DNA of 64,000 nt, taken from contig JAWUZG010000970.1 of NCBI GenBank assembly GCA_036785705.1, positions 4,374,501-4,438,500 on the forward strand. Direction: 5' to 3'. The position numbers and the translations under genes were made by a program. Below the pieces are notes generated by a model. The model was not told where the DNA came from and made no database searches. It worked only from the letters and a program-made list of their open reading frames with translations. This document shows, piece after piece, positions 14,024 through 24,639 of this stretch (positions are counted from its first letter, which is position 1; each line of letters starts with the position of its first letter). This stretch comes from Acanthornis magna. Lineage: Eukaryota; Chordata; Aves; Passeriformes; Acanthizidae.

Positions 14024-15402
14024 TGTCCTATTTCATGAATCTGAGAACACAAAAGCATTTGTTGACTTTATCTTTTTCACTTTTTCTTTTTTTTAAACAG
14101 TTTTGGCTAATACTTGCATGTAAGCAAAAAGCATGATGGTCAAATCACATTACCTTAGAGGAGCAGTAGGACAGCAGGGGTCAGAGCAGTGAGGCTTTTG
14201 AAAAGGGGGTTTTTAGTTGTCTCAAGTTGATCCATGCCAAGCTTCAGAGGTGGGCAAGGGTATGATGGACTTTTCTCAAGGTTTCATACTAGTCTCCAAC
14301 AAAATAAAGGCAAGCTGCTGAGTGGAAAGCTTCTACTGGTATCCCTATACCTGTATATATATTTATCCTTTATAAAATCCAAAATCAGAAATTGAATTGC
14401 CCATAGTTGACACAGTCACACTACTCCCATACACTCCAGGGCTTTCATGTGGTACTGACTTAGAGGAAACCATTGCCATAAGCTCATTTGACAGATGAGT
14501 AAACAAAGAGAAGATTATCATAATTTCATTTGATGTTGGTTATTAAAGGTTTTGGAAAATAAAATGAAAGACAACGCTCCCTTGTAGTTTGGAGACTAAA
14601 TAAAAGCATATATAGTTTTATAACATATGTACTTAAAATGGCAAGACTTCATCTCCTAAGCCTTTATTTCATGTATAATTTATGTAGATATACAGAATTG
14701 TGGTTTTTTAGTAGAGCAAATGGTTAGGCAAAGAACTCTGTAAATGTAATAAAGTGAAAGGAAACAAAATGGACACCATGTGCAAAATCCACAGTCCATG
14801 TCATCTTAACTCTTTGGTCCTGTACCCTCCCCCTGCAATCAACTTTTATCTGAAAGGGCCAGGGAGCACTTAATCATTTTATATAGCAGCTGACACAAGC
14901 ACATCCAATACATTCCACTGATGGAGCCATATAAAAAAAGATTCCACATGCAGGGGGTTGTATCTCAAAGGAAAAAGTAATGTCTAGTTTTTCATAGCTT
15001 GTAAATGGTCTAAGTAATCATTATATACATTTATTTTATTAAAAGGAGAGACATTTTTTTTTGATTTCTTTGATCCCACTTACTACCACTGTCTTTGAAA
15101 CTCTACAGACATTGCATTTCTGTTACTGACTGGACATTTTTGAAATAGTACCACTATCAGGTAGATCAGATTGTTGGCAAAAGCTTTGGCACTGAAGAGA
15201 CTCAACAAATAAATTTCATCACACTGACCTTGTACTAAACAGCAACTTTATGCAGATAACTTCATGGGAATTGAAGTTGAGAAAGAGCTATTTCACGGCC
15301 TCCAATAACTTAATCTCCGTTCAGTTCATAATGCAAAGCCATTACTGTTTCCTTTGCTCACAGTACTAAAGAGTTTTTGGGATACTGTAATCCTAAAAAG
15401 AT

Positions 15403-15428
15403 GGGGAGGGTAATGTGGGGGGTAGGGG
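15403..15428 (+). other. G-quadruplex-type motif
   Basis: G-tracts of 4, 3, 6 and 4 lie at 15403-15406, 15408-15410, 15417-15422 and 15425-15428, with loops of 1, 6 and 2 nt. This meets the strict four-tract rule. It sits about 275 bp before the pentanucleotide repeat. Confidence 0.65.
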
Positions 15429-15700
15429 TTTGCTGGAGGGAGAAGAGATCCCACTCAAATTATGTTCCATTTTAAAAAAAATTTAAAAGAAAAATAAATA
15501 AAAGGCCAAGTATTTCATCTTGGAAATTCTCAGCCTCAGTTACATGAGTGCAAAAAGTAACTTTTATTTGAAGAACTAACACTTACTTCTTTGTTAAGAA
15601 AACTTAAGGCACCACCCAGCAGACATGAAGGCTCCTATGTTATCAGCAAACTATTTCCTGGGTATATGTTCACCCTTTCCATGCAGCTTGCTTATTTTTT

Positions 15701-15770
15701 CAACTCAACTCAACTCAACTCAACTCAACTCAACTCAACTCAAAAAAAAAAAAAAAAAAAGAAAAAAAAA
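15701..15770 (+). repeat. (CAACT)8 microsatellite followed by poly-A
   Basis: Eight perfect CAACT units run from 15701 to 15740. They are followed by CA, 18 A (15743-15760), one G and 9 A (15762-15770). The array yields spurious frames with Asn-Ser-Thr-Gln and poly-Lys repeats. No SINE or LINE body is recognisable upstream, so the poly-A is not evidently a retroposon tail. The site is likely to vary in length between individuals. Confidence 0.9.
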
Positions 15771-18700
15771 GGCAGTGCAAACAAATTCTGTAACACTGCT
15801 GAATGATCTGTGTTTTGCTGCAACAGCTACTATATTGATGTAATGGAAATTTCATAGGTGTCCAGATTTGCCAAAACAAAACTGGAAAAATGCCAAAGGG
15901 AGACCTATTGCAGGCCTCACGTGTCCTTTCCAAGGGCTCCACATAGTGCTGCTGTCTGCAATCATTTGAGAGCAGTCCCTGGGAGGCAGAGACGACCTGC
16001 ACAGCTTAGCAAAATAACTTGTGTGGAGGAACATGAACCCCCATTTCCCTATTAATGGTTAACCTAACCCCTTATCCACAAATGTAACACCAGTTATGCT
16101 ATAAATTCAGAGTTGCATGGTTGAGTTCTGCAGAGGAATAGGCCTGAATGACTATGCTCTCTGTCCATCTGCCTCTCCTCCCAGTTTTGAATCTTTATGT
16201 TAGTCTGAACTATGTTTTGACAAAGGTGGGAGATGGTAGGACTTGAAAAGATATCAGATTCCCATAAATGTCTGGAAAGCTAAGAGTTGAAGGAGAGCAG
16301 GAGATGAGTCTGGTCATGCTTGCACAGCAAGGACACCCACAGCAGCTCTCAGAGGTTCCATCCTTCATTCCCAGAGGATTCTGCAGCATCTGATGCCTTG
16401 CACTCTGCTGGGAAACACTCAAGGATACTAAAGAGGTAGGGGAAGGAGAGGGTAATGGATACATAGGGGTCAGCTGAAAGGGGTGTGAAAAGAATATTGG
16501 ACAAACTGTGGGAGAGCCCCTCAGGAACATAGGGAAAGGGAGACAGGTTTTTGCTGTACACATAGCTTCCTTAGTGCCACAGTTTATGGAACAAATTGTC
16601 TTCATACTGAATTTCCCTTGTCCCCCAAGAAACATTTTTGTAAGAGCAACAGGAAGGAAGATTATACAACATCCAAAATCAAGAGCAGACACCCCACGCA
16701 GGAAAGTATTATTTTCTATAATCCTGAGGGTCACCTCAAGTAACAAACCAGACAGTGATGTGGCAAAAACTTAAATCCTAGAGATACATGACCCTGTAAT
16801 AATGCCACATGTAGAAGGACGAAGCAGTTTTCACTGCCCAGCGTGGCTTGACAGAAGCTGCAATGCTCAGGGATCTTCTGTCCCTGCAGCCCCAAAATCG
16901 TGGATTGCTGTCTCCACAGCATTGTCTGGCAGCATAACCCAGTGCTTGCAATGAAGTCCCCTCTATACTCCTTGCACATGAATCTTACTGTTTCCCAGCA
17001 AAGCAAGGCAGAAACCCAGCATACACTGGCAGCAACACACTGCAGTCTGCTCTGCAGTCTCAGATTCATCCTGTTGGAGCAGCAGAGCAAAACCTCTGTA
17101 TAGGGGTCAGGCCTCAGGTGTCAGGGAGCTGTGCAGACCTTGGTGGGCTCACGGCTACAGAATGGCATAAAGAGCAATATTAATATAAAAACCAGGTGGT
17201 GCACAGCTTTTTCAGTTGTTCTGGTTTGCTTTTGCAGGGGGAGAGTAGTATTGAGAAAGATGCAGATTACCTCTGCCCTCATGCTACTCTGACTATATTT
17301 TCTTTCATGATTTCTACTTCTTTTATAATACAATGTACCTTTTCAGCTATTCCAAATGTTACTGTATATGTCAAGATACAGTACAGTGTCTAGACCATGT
17401 TAGTTTCTATAGGACTGGAAGGAAAGATTAAGTAGTCTTACAAGAGAGGAAGCTTTTGTAAACTAAGGGTTTAGTCTATGGATTTCACAGATCTAACCTG
17501 CAGCAGCTAGTCATAGCTTTGCTATTTCATCAAGCGGGAGCTTTAAACACACCTTTGCATTTCACAAAGTTTTGTCCTTGAGAAAGTCAGCTGTCCATGA
17601 CTAGTGTATCCAGACATTTAAACAGATACTCAGTCCAAATGCAAAAAACCCCTCAAAGGGCTGTTGCGATGGAATAAATGTTTTTCTCTGTAGCTACCCT
17701 TTGCAGTTTCACTCACTTTGTCTCTTTAAGCTCATTGCCCTGGTAAGGTGTCTAGCAGCCATTAAACAGAGATCAGCATTTAAGAGAGCCTGCAAAGTTA
17801 GCTTCACTTGAATATCTAAAGAAGATCCCAGAACATTCAAAAAAGAGCCCAGGCATCCTGCCATGGTAAAATAAACTAGCAGACCAAAACAAAAACAAAG
17901 TTTAAAAGTTTATCTTCTGGAAGCCTTCTGCACCCATGGTAATGCCTTTGCATTTCAGGGCCTTTTAAGCTGGACTTATCAGGCTAGAAAGACCTCTACA
18001 TAGTCAATAAAATACTCTCTCGTAAGACCCTGAGATGTGATAAGGCCTCAAATGTCAAGTTTTAAAGAAACAATGACAAAACAAAAGACCAAACAAGAAA
18101 AAGAACAGAAGATTGGGATCAGAAGATGAGCTATGAGGAAAAATTACAATGATTAACATTTTTTAAGTAACAGTGAAAACATTCAATTCCAAGAATGATT
18201 TTTGTGCTTGTTTTCAAGCACTCTCCAAGAGATTTTTATTAACCCTTCACTGTGCTGCTCAAGACAAGGATTTTCCCCTCAACTGTTTACTCTTTCCCTC
18301 AGTCTTCAGCAGAGTATCAGCAAACAATTGTCATTTGGTATCTGTAAAAGATAATGCAGGTGGAATGGAGAATACTGAAATCCAATACCTCCCTCTAAAA
18401 ACCTCCTGTACTATCAATACCAGATAACTTACTTTACTCTGCTAGAAACCTGACCTTGTAAATACACTTACTAGGATAGTGGTAAGGGCATACCTATCTA
18501 GGTTGTTTGGGTAAGTTATCAGCAGGTCTTCCCTCTCATAAGACAGAAGTTTTCTGGAAAGTAAATACCTGACGCAACTTCGTAATGGTACCTTAAGAAA
18601 GCTTGTCTCTGAATTTCAATATGAAATGAGAGAGGTCGTAAGACAGTTACGATGGGTCCTGCTCTGAAGTGCTGGGCACTAAGAAGCATTAAGGTCAGTA

Positions 18701-19670
18701 CAGCATATTCATCCTGAATGAAATAATTCAGAAAAAATCGCATCTAATTAGCTTTTTCATCACATCACATGGTCAAGCATTCAGTTTGTCTTTTCTGTTT
18801 GAAAATATATTCTTATCAGGGCTGCACTATAGATTCTAGAGTTTTGAGGTGAATGTATTATTTACAAAATAATTTAAGAGTAAATTAAGGAACCACTCCT
18901 ACTGATCAAAAAGTTTTGAACAAAAATATAGTGATATATTTTTCAAAGTACCTCTTTGAAAGTTTGTTGATGATGGAAATATCTTCAAAAATAATTTTTT
19001 AAATTTACAGTCACATGGAAGACACAGGAACCACCTGCATCAGCAAGGAAATCAGGATTTGGTCCTGAATGACTCCACTGAACTCCATGCTGTCACCCTA
19101 AACTCTACATGAAATTCAAGCTGGTCACTACAGCAGTGTTGTTTCAACAGAGGTTCCTTTCCCATGTCAGAAACATCTAGTCCACAAAAATGTCACTACT
19201 ACACAACTTCTGATCTTTACATGTTTTGAAACTTTTCAGAGGGAAAAACTATTGTAAAAAGCTATTTTCCCCCCTTCTTTTGTTCTTATATTTACATTGA
19301 ATTGGAGTCTCACTAATTTAAGCATAGAGCTTTGAGTATACATCTCCTATATGATAAATGAGCAAAAGAAAATTAAAGGTGTACTGCTACAACACTGTCA
19401 ATCCTGAAACAATGTAGGATCATTAATTATAACATTCACATGAAATCCCCAAACCTATGTTCTGAACCATAAAACAGCTCCAACAATCTTTTCATCTTAC
19501 ACAAACATCTATGTGGGTCAGACTTTAAAGAGCTAGAGTCAGTCTATGCAAAGCCTGGAAGTAAGAAACACATTTGACAAGGAACTTTGAAATGTCCCTC
19601 AATGGAGCTTTCCCTGTCTGGTTCCATCTGCATGAGTGTTCCACCTGGTACCTCTTTTCTACCTCGTGAC
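15771..19670. other. Gene-free unique sequence
   Basis: Nothing recognisable apart from the open frame at 16,210-16,746. The 16.3-17.1 kb part is locally GC-richer and holds several overlapping frames on both strands, none with a family resemblance. A small expressed exon cannot be ruled out. Confidence 0.55.
16210..16746 (-). other. Longest open frame in the window; coding status doubtful
   Basis: About 178 codons are open on the minus strand, starting from a TTG; the first ATG lies about 37 codons in. The predicted peptide is rich in Ser, Pro, Cys and Leu, with a Cys-rich patch near residues 145-155, and shows no signal peptide, transmembrane pattern or family motif that I recognise. Another minus frame and a plus frame overlap it, as expected of non-coding GC-richer DNA. 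In 64 kb a frame this long is on the edge of chance. It could be a long non-coding RNA exon or nothing. Confidence 0.12.
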
Positions 19671-19830
19671 CAAGCACTGGTTGCTAAGAGAAGTAGTGGA
19701 GTTTATACCTGTGGAGACATTTAAAACCTGACTGGACACAATCCTGGGTGATTTGATCTAAGTGACCCTGTGTGAACAGGGTGGTTTGACCAGATGATCT
19801 CAAGAGGTCACTGCTATCCTCAGCAATTCT
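19671..19830 (+). mobile_element. CR1 LINE fragment, 3' end, plus orientation
   Basis: The sequence follows the CR1 3' region: an 'agaagtagtggag' block, then 'gagacatttaaaacctgac' (19,715 on), 'tggacacaatcctgggtga', and a 'ggtttgaccagatgatctc' block near 19,782-19,801 that corresponds to the conserved CR1 'ttggactagatgatct' signature. The terminal octamer tail is decayed. The copy is 5'-truncated, as most CR1 insertions are, and old. Boundaries are good to about 20 bp. Confidence 0.85.
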
Positions 19831-20633
19831 TCTTACTCTCCTCTTACAGGAGAAAGGAGGGGAACACAAGGTAGAAAGCATTTTCCTGCACCATCACGTC
19901 TAGTCCCCCACTCTCAGAAATATGATAAACTTATGTAGCTACATATTAACAAATCTTTGTAGCTCCACCTTCTCTCCCAACTGGAAGACTCAGCGCTATA
20001 ATGGTCAGGAAATCTGACTTAATTTCCTGCCTAAATTTATCATAAGTCAATAATGATCAATTCTCTGGCCCATCTCAGCCTTGCATGATTATTTATTTTC
20101 CATTTCATTTATCTATTGCATGCATTTTTAGCAATTTCTGATTACTATTTTTTTAGATTGGAAAGAGAGATCTTTTTCTGCTCTTTTTCTAATTTTGAGC
20201 CATTGCCTTCAAATACTGTGTAAAAGTCTTTGCAACTGTTTATGCAGCTTCACAACAAGGACAAAACTAGCACTTGGTGTATAGCATTACACCATCATTT
20301 GTTCTAAAAATGCTTCTTTCAATGAACACAGACTTGACACTTTATTCTCGTTACTGTATTACCAGTGGTACCTCATAGTCAGCCTGTCAGGTTGGGACAT
20401 TTGAACCTACATTTCTTTTCTTTGTATTACCTTCCACTTTGCAGTCTGAGATCCTCCTTTGCAATTTTTTTTTCTGTTTTTGGCTGGAAAGCCAGCCATG
20501 AAACCTGCGACATTAGTACTGCAGGTTATAGCACTTTTAATTCACTAGACTCAGGGCTGCCTTTTTCTCCATTTTCCTTTCACCAAATCTTAGCTTTTTC
20601 TCCTTTATCAAAGTTCATCTTAGCAGTTCCACC

Positions 20634-20667
20634 AAAAAAAAAAAAAAAAAAAAAAAAAGTAAAAAAA
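20634..20667 (+). repeat. Poly-A tract
   Basis: About 25 A (20634-20658), then GT and 7 A. No recognisable retroposed body precedes it and I could not find flanking target duplications by eye, so a processed pseudogene cannot be claimed. Confidence 0.85.
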
Positions 20668-22678
20668 TCTGGATTCACATTTCTTTTAGGTTATCCAGTA
20701 CTTCGAAATGTTGAAAGACAATGCAATTATGTCCAGAGTATGAGCTTGCATATGTTCAAGCATTGCTATTTAGAAGAAAGCAGCTACTGCTTCTTTATGA
20801 AAGCATAAGAAATTCCTGCTGAATTCAAAATGACCCTGCATTAAAGACTAACCAGTGACACAAGCAAAGAGGCCACTTTTCTAGCTGTATTTCTCTGGAC
20901 AGCTTTTTAAGGGATCCCAGAAGCAAAGCAACTGAATAATATATATACATACAGTCAGAGGCAGATAATGCATACTTGTTGATAAAGCAGCATGGCAAGA
21001 CAAGAATTTAAAACTGCTTTCAAAAATAGAAAGTGGTTAAAAGCCCAAAGTGAAAGCTAAAGCAAACCACTCTAAAACCAAAGCTTATTGTTAAAGTCAT
21101 AGGCAAAACTTAGTAATTCTTGTTTTTCAACAATCTTCTTTATAAGGTATCAGTTCTGAGACACACTATATTCAACAAATAAATATGTCAAATATTTGCA
21201 CTGTTTCCCAAATTTTTTACATATCAAGCCAGCTGCTAGTTTTAGACAAAGATTACAATCTCTTTTATGCACTATGTCTTTTGATAATCATTCATTTGGA
21301 ACCTGGACAGGGTTTCACTCTGTATATTATATTATCATAAATGTTGTCATGCACTTACAAATTGTAAAACCAAAACCAAACCACCCCCTGTCAAACAAAA
21401 GGAGTTATCACACAATTATTTCAATGCCACAGTCCAGATTATGATGCAAAATCCATTGCAAGCAATAGAAGCTAATACTAAGAAATATAACCAGTAACAA
21501 AAAATTATGTATTTTATTAAAAGGACTTGAAAAACTGATTTTGTGGATCATGCTGTAATACATTGGTCTTCTTGAGTAAATCAAGTCACCAAATAAAAGG
21601 AATTTAGTATTTATACAGTGGGTTGTAAACAGAATGCAACCGGAGTAATTTACATTCAGGAATAAGGTTACAGTAGTGAAGTGCAGCAATTTCTTTCAGT
21701 TTGATATATGTATTTTTTACCTAATCTGTTTTAGAAGTACCACATAGTCGTAAATATGTAAGGAAAAAACCTGTTATGATGGTCTATGACAGCATAATCT
21801 ATAACATTGCTCTCGGAATCCATTCAGAGACAACTCTTTGAAGCAGCCAGATCCATCATTTTGTTACTTTTTGCAAGAAGAGCACAGCTAATCACTGCAG
21901 AGTTATTACTCCTTTTCCTCATAAACCATATAAACTGACATACTGTATATCAAAAAATACTACCTGAGGTAAGGGATAGTGTCAGGAAAGACCTGCTTGG
22001 TACTTTTGTTACCTCTCAGTATTACAGAATTTGCCTTTTTGAACAGACCAGAGTTTCTGTATTCAAAATAGCAGTATGTAGTTTGCTTTCTGTTTTAGAG
22101 AATCCTTTCATTGTATAATAAGACAGTACGGCTTGGCAGTATGGAGAAATACAGGCAGTGGTAAATGTTTTAGTGTAACAGATTATAATGGAAGAAACGG
22201 AGCAAGTTCATTGAAGTTGAAATACTGTGGGAGCATACCAGTTCTCCTGGGATTCTCTAAGGAAAAACAGCCTCGGAATCCCAGTGTGAAACTGTGAAGA
22301 TCAAGGACAGCCAACACCTCACAGGTGGTTACAGTGCTTTCTGGGGATGTGAAACCTGACTTCAGAGCTCTTTTTCAGATTGTTGCTCACATACTATGCA
22401 AGACTTGAAATTGGGCTTTATGATGGGCACTCACTCTCACTGCATCTGCTCCATTTAACATTAAAAAAATAAAACCAAGCCAAGAAAGAGCTCCCATAGC
22501 TGCAAGGAGCCTAGGACAGATCTACCCTGGAAGAGCCATCATGAGGCTGGTGAAAGACAGCACAGAGCTGGATATGTGCCCCAAGCACAGGGGAGTTGGC
22601 TGATCTGCAAGTTTGTGCTAGTGCACAAGTACGCCCACACTTTCTTTGCAAGATGGAAAACTTCTAAGATGTTTCCTG

Positions 22679-22724
22679 CCCCTCCCCCCCATGCAACAGG
22701 AACCTTTTCTCCCCACCCCCCCCC
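22679..22724 (-). other. Paired C-tracts; possible minus-strand G-quadruplex
   Basis: Plus-strand C-runs of 4+7 (22679-22690, one T between) and 4+9 (22711-22724, one A between) are separated by 20 nt. On the minus strand this gives four G-tracts with loops 1, 20 and 1, so it meets only a long-loop quadruplex definition. Confidence 0.4.
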
Positions 22725-24163
22725 AGCTTATATATCATTGTTGAAAAGTATTACTTGTAAAAACAATTCCTCCTCCTATGTCTAGACTCAATGCTATCTG
22801 TGGTACGTCCTAAGAAAGGACAGTTTTTGTGAGCAGTGGCCATAGGAATGGGGCCCAGTGTGGACATTTTGTATGTGCAGCACTTTTTGCAAACAAAACC
22901 ACAAAGTATCATTACCAAAAGTGGCTAATTTCTGATAAAGTTAGTAAAAACTCACTCTTTACTTGTGCTTCACCTTTAAGTATTTTATACTTCGTAAAGA
23001 ACTGCCCTGAACTTCTTTCCAGCTTGTTCTGACCATCTTTGCCTCAAAAGAAGAATTCAAATAGCAGCTCCTCATTTCTCACTGCTGTTACTACATCAGA
23101 AAATGCATACTCTTGACTCTTTTCATATGGCTCAGCAGACAGAAATACTGAAGAAAACCTCTTTGCAAGGAGCATTCTTGTGTTGACAGGAAAATTGACA
23201 ATATGACCTAATAGGACTTTTCCATCTCTAATTTCCCTGAGTCTACCACTCCTGTGGGGAAAAATAACTTGTCAGCAAACTTATTACAGAAGAAAATATC
23301 ACAGTAAAAATAGTTACAGAAAATAGCCCACCAATTCCTTGATGTAAGATACGAATGTATTTATTCTTGTCACAGTTGCTTATTCCTGAGAAAAATCTGT
23401 TCCCAGACTCTGTACCATCAAAAATCTCAAGTAGCAGCAGAAATCAAATAAAAAAATCTACTAAGCAACTCTCAAACACATAGGAAATTTAAGATGCTCA
23501 ATCAAAACTATCTACCTGCACAGTACATTTTTTAGTCTTCTAGAAAAATTGATACATTTCACAGAAATATGGATTTTAAAGAATAAAGGGGTAATGCCAA
23601 TATTTTGCAATTCTCCTATGCATTACCTTTTTGGGGGAAGTTGGGATACAGGTTAAGGTCAGTCTAGTACAATCTTTAATTCAGACAAATTTTAAAAGGC
23701 AAAACAACCAAAGAGTAGGAAATATCTAAAGAGATGTCATTCGTTCAGACAAAAACCTAAGCAGAAACCTGCATTTAGCAATGCCAAACTCCCAAGAAAG
23801 AGTGTCCAAAGCTGGATCCTGCCAGCAACAGTGCTCTCTCACCAACTATTACCTTTAGTATTTTACTTATTTCCTGACATTAGGGCAGTGAAGAGGTGAG
23901 CAACAAATTAGGATTATATCTAACGCTAGCCACAATGATAACAATCCTTGGACATTCCTGGTGAAACAAAATTCCTTTAGGTAGAAAGGGGAAGCAAACA
24001 TTGACCCTCCTTGAAATTTTCCAACTTGCTATCCATCCATAGACATCATTATCCCATTTTTTTCCACCCTACTCTCCTGTCTCCACCAAACCTGAACCTC
24101 TTTTTGTGTACAGCAGCACATGCTATGGTGTCTGTCTTAGTCCATCTCAGTTATGGGCTTGAT

Positions 24164-24298
24164 TATCACAGAATCATAGAACAATAGAACACCTGAGACA
24201 GAAGGGACCCACAAGGATTGTCAAGGCCAACTTCTAGGCCATGCACAAGCTAACCACAAAAATCATACAATGTGTCTGAGACCATTGTCCAGAATCTG
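24164..24298 (-). mobile_element. CR1 LINE 3' end, minus orientation
   Basis: It begins with the antisense CR1 tail (atcacagaatcataga), followed by 'cagaagggacccacaag', 'tcaaggccaac', 'gcacaagctaaccac' and 'catacaatgtgtctgagacc', in the order of the antisense CR1 3' end. About 135 bp remain. It is strongly 5'-truncated and carries many substitutions. Confidence 0.88.
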
Positions 24299-24469
24299 AA
24301 AACAAAGAAATTACATACAATGATCTCTAATCAGAATATATTCTCCAACAGAAAATAAGATTTGATTTTCTATAATGCAGCACTTGATATGTGCAGTCTA
24401 TCGCATCTTGTGAATTCATGAAGTCCTGTTGCATCAGTATGAGTCTGAGGAGTGAGTATTCCTCTTGCA

Positions 24470-24622
24470 TTTGGTTTTGGGTTTTTATTTATTTGGTTGG
24501 TTGGTGGTTCTGGGTTTTGGTTTAGTTTGGTTTTGGTGATTTGGTTTTGTTTGGTTGTTTATATGGGTTTTTTAGTTTGGGGTTTTGGTGGGTTTTTTGT
24601 TGTTTTTTGTTTTTTTTTTTTT
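24470..24622 (+). repeat. G/T-only low-complexity tract (TTTGG-type)
   Basis: Over about 150 bp the plus strand is almost free of C and nearly free of A, built from TTGG, TTTTGG and GGGTTTT words and ending in poly-T. It directly follows the region downstream of the CR1 end at 24.2 kb. The 62-codon frame through it (Phe/Gly/Trp/Val-rich) is a composition artefact. Confidence 0.85.
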
Positions 24623-24639
24623 CGCTTTTTAGCATTGTA

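Larger units (their letters stand above)
1..15700. other. Gene-free unique AT-rich sequence
   Basis: I see no gene with recognisable protein similarity on either strand. Open frames are all near or below 100 codons, overlap one another in different frames and often begin without ATG. A slightly GC-richer patch at about 11,380-12,180 carries overlapping antisense frames (up to 107 codons at 11,590-11,913), but their peptides look like no known family. Polypyrimidine-AG strings such as the one ending near 2,625 resemble splice acceptors but lead into no sustained frame. Small exons or non-coding RNA exons cannot be excluded. The short motifs worth naming are listed separately. Confidence 0.6.
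19831..24163. other. Gene-free unique AT-rich sequence
   Basis: I see no coding, RNA or mobile element apart from the poly-A tract at 20.6 kb and the C-tracts at 22.7 kb. The 147-codon frame spanning 20,365-20,808 runs straight through the poly-A tract as poly-Lys and is not credible. Confidence 0.6.

Noticed and set aside
15591..15843. Two plus-strand frames with Asn-Ser-Thr-Gln repeats and poly-Lys
   Set aside because: They pass through (CAACT)8 and the adjoining poly-A.
20365..20808. 147-codon frame with a poly-Lys centre
   Set aside because: It crosses a 25-A tract, and nothing on either side resembles a protein family.
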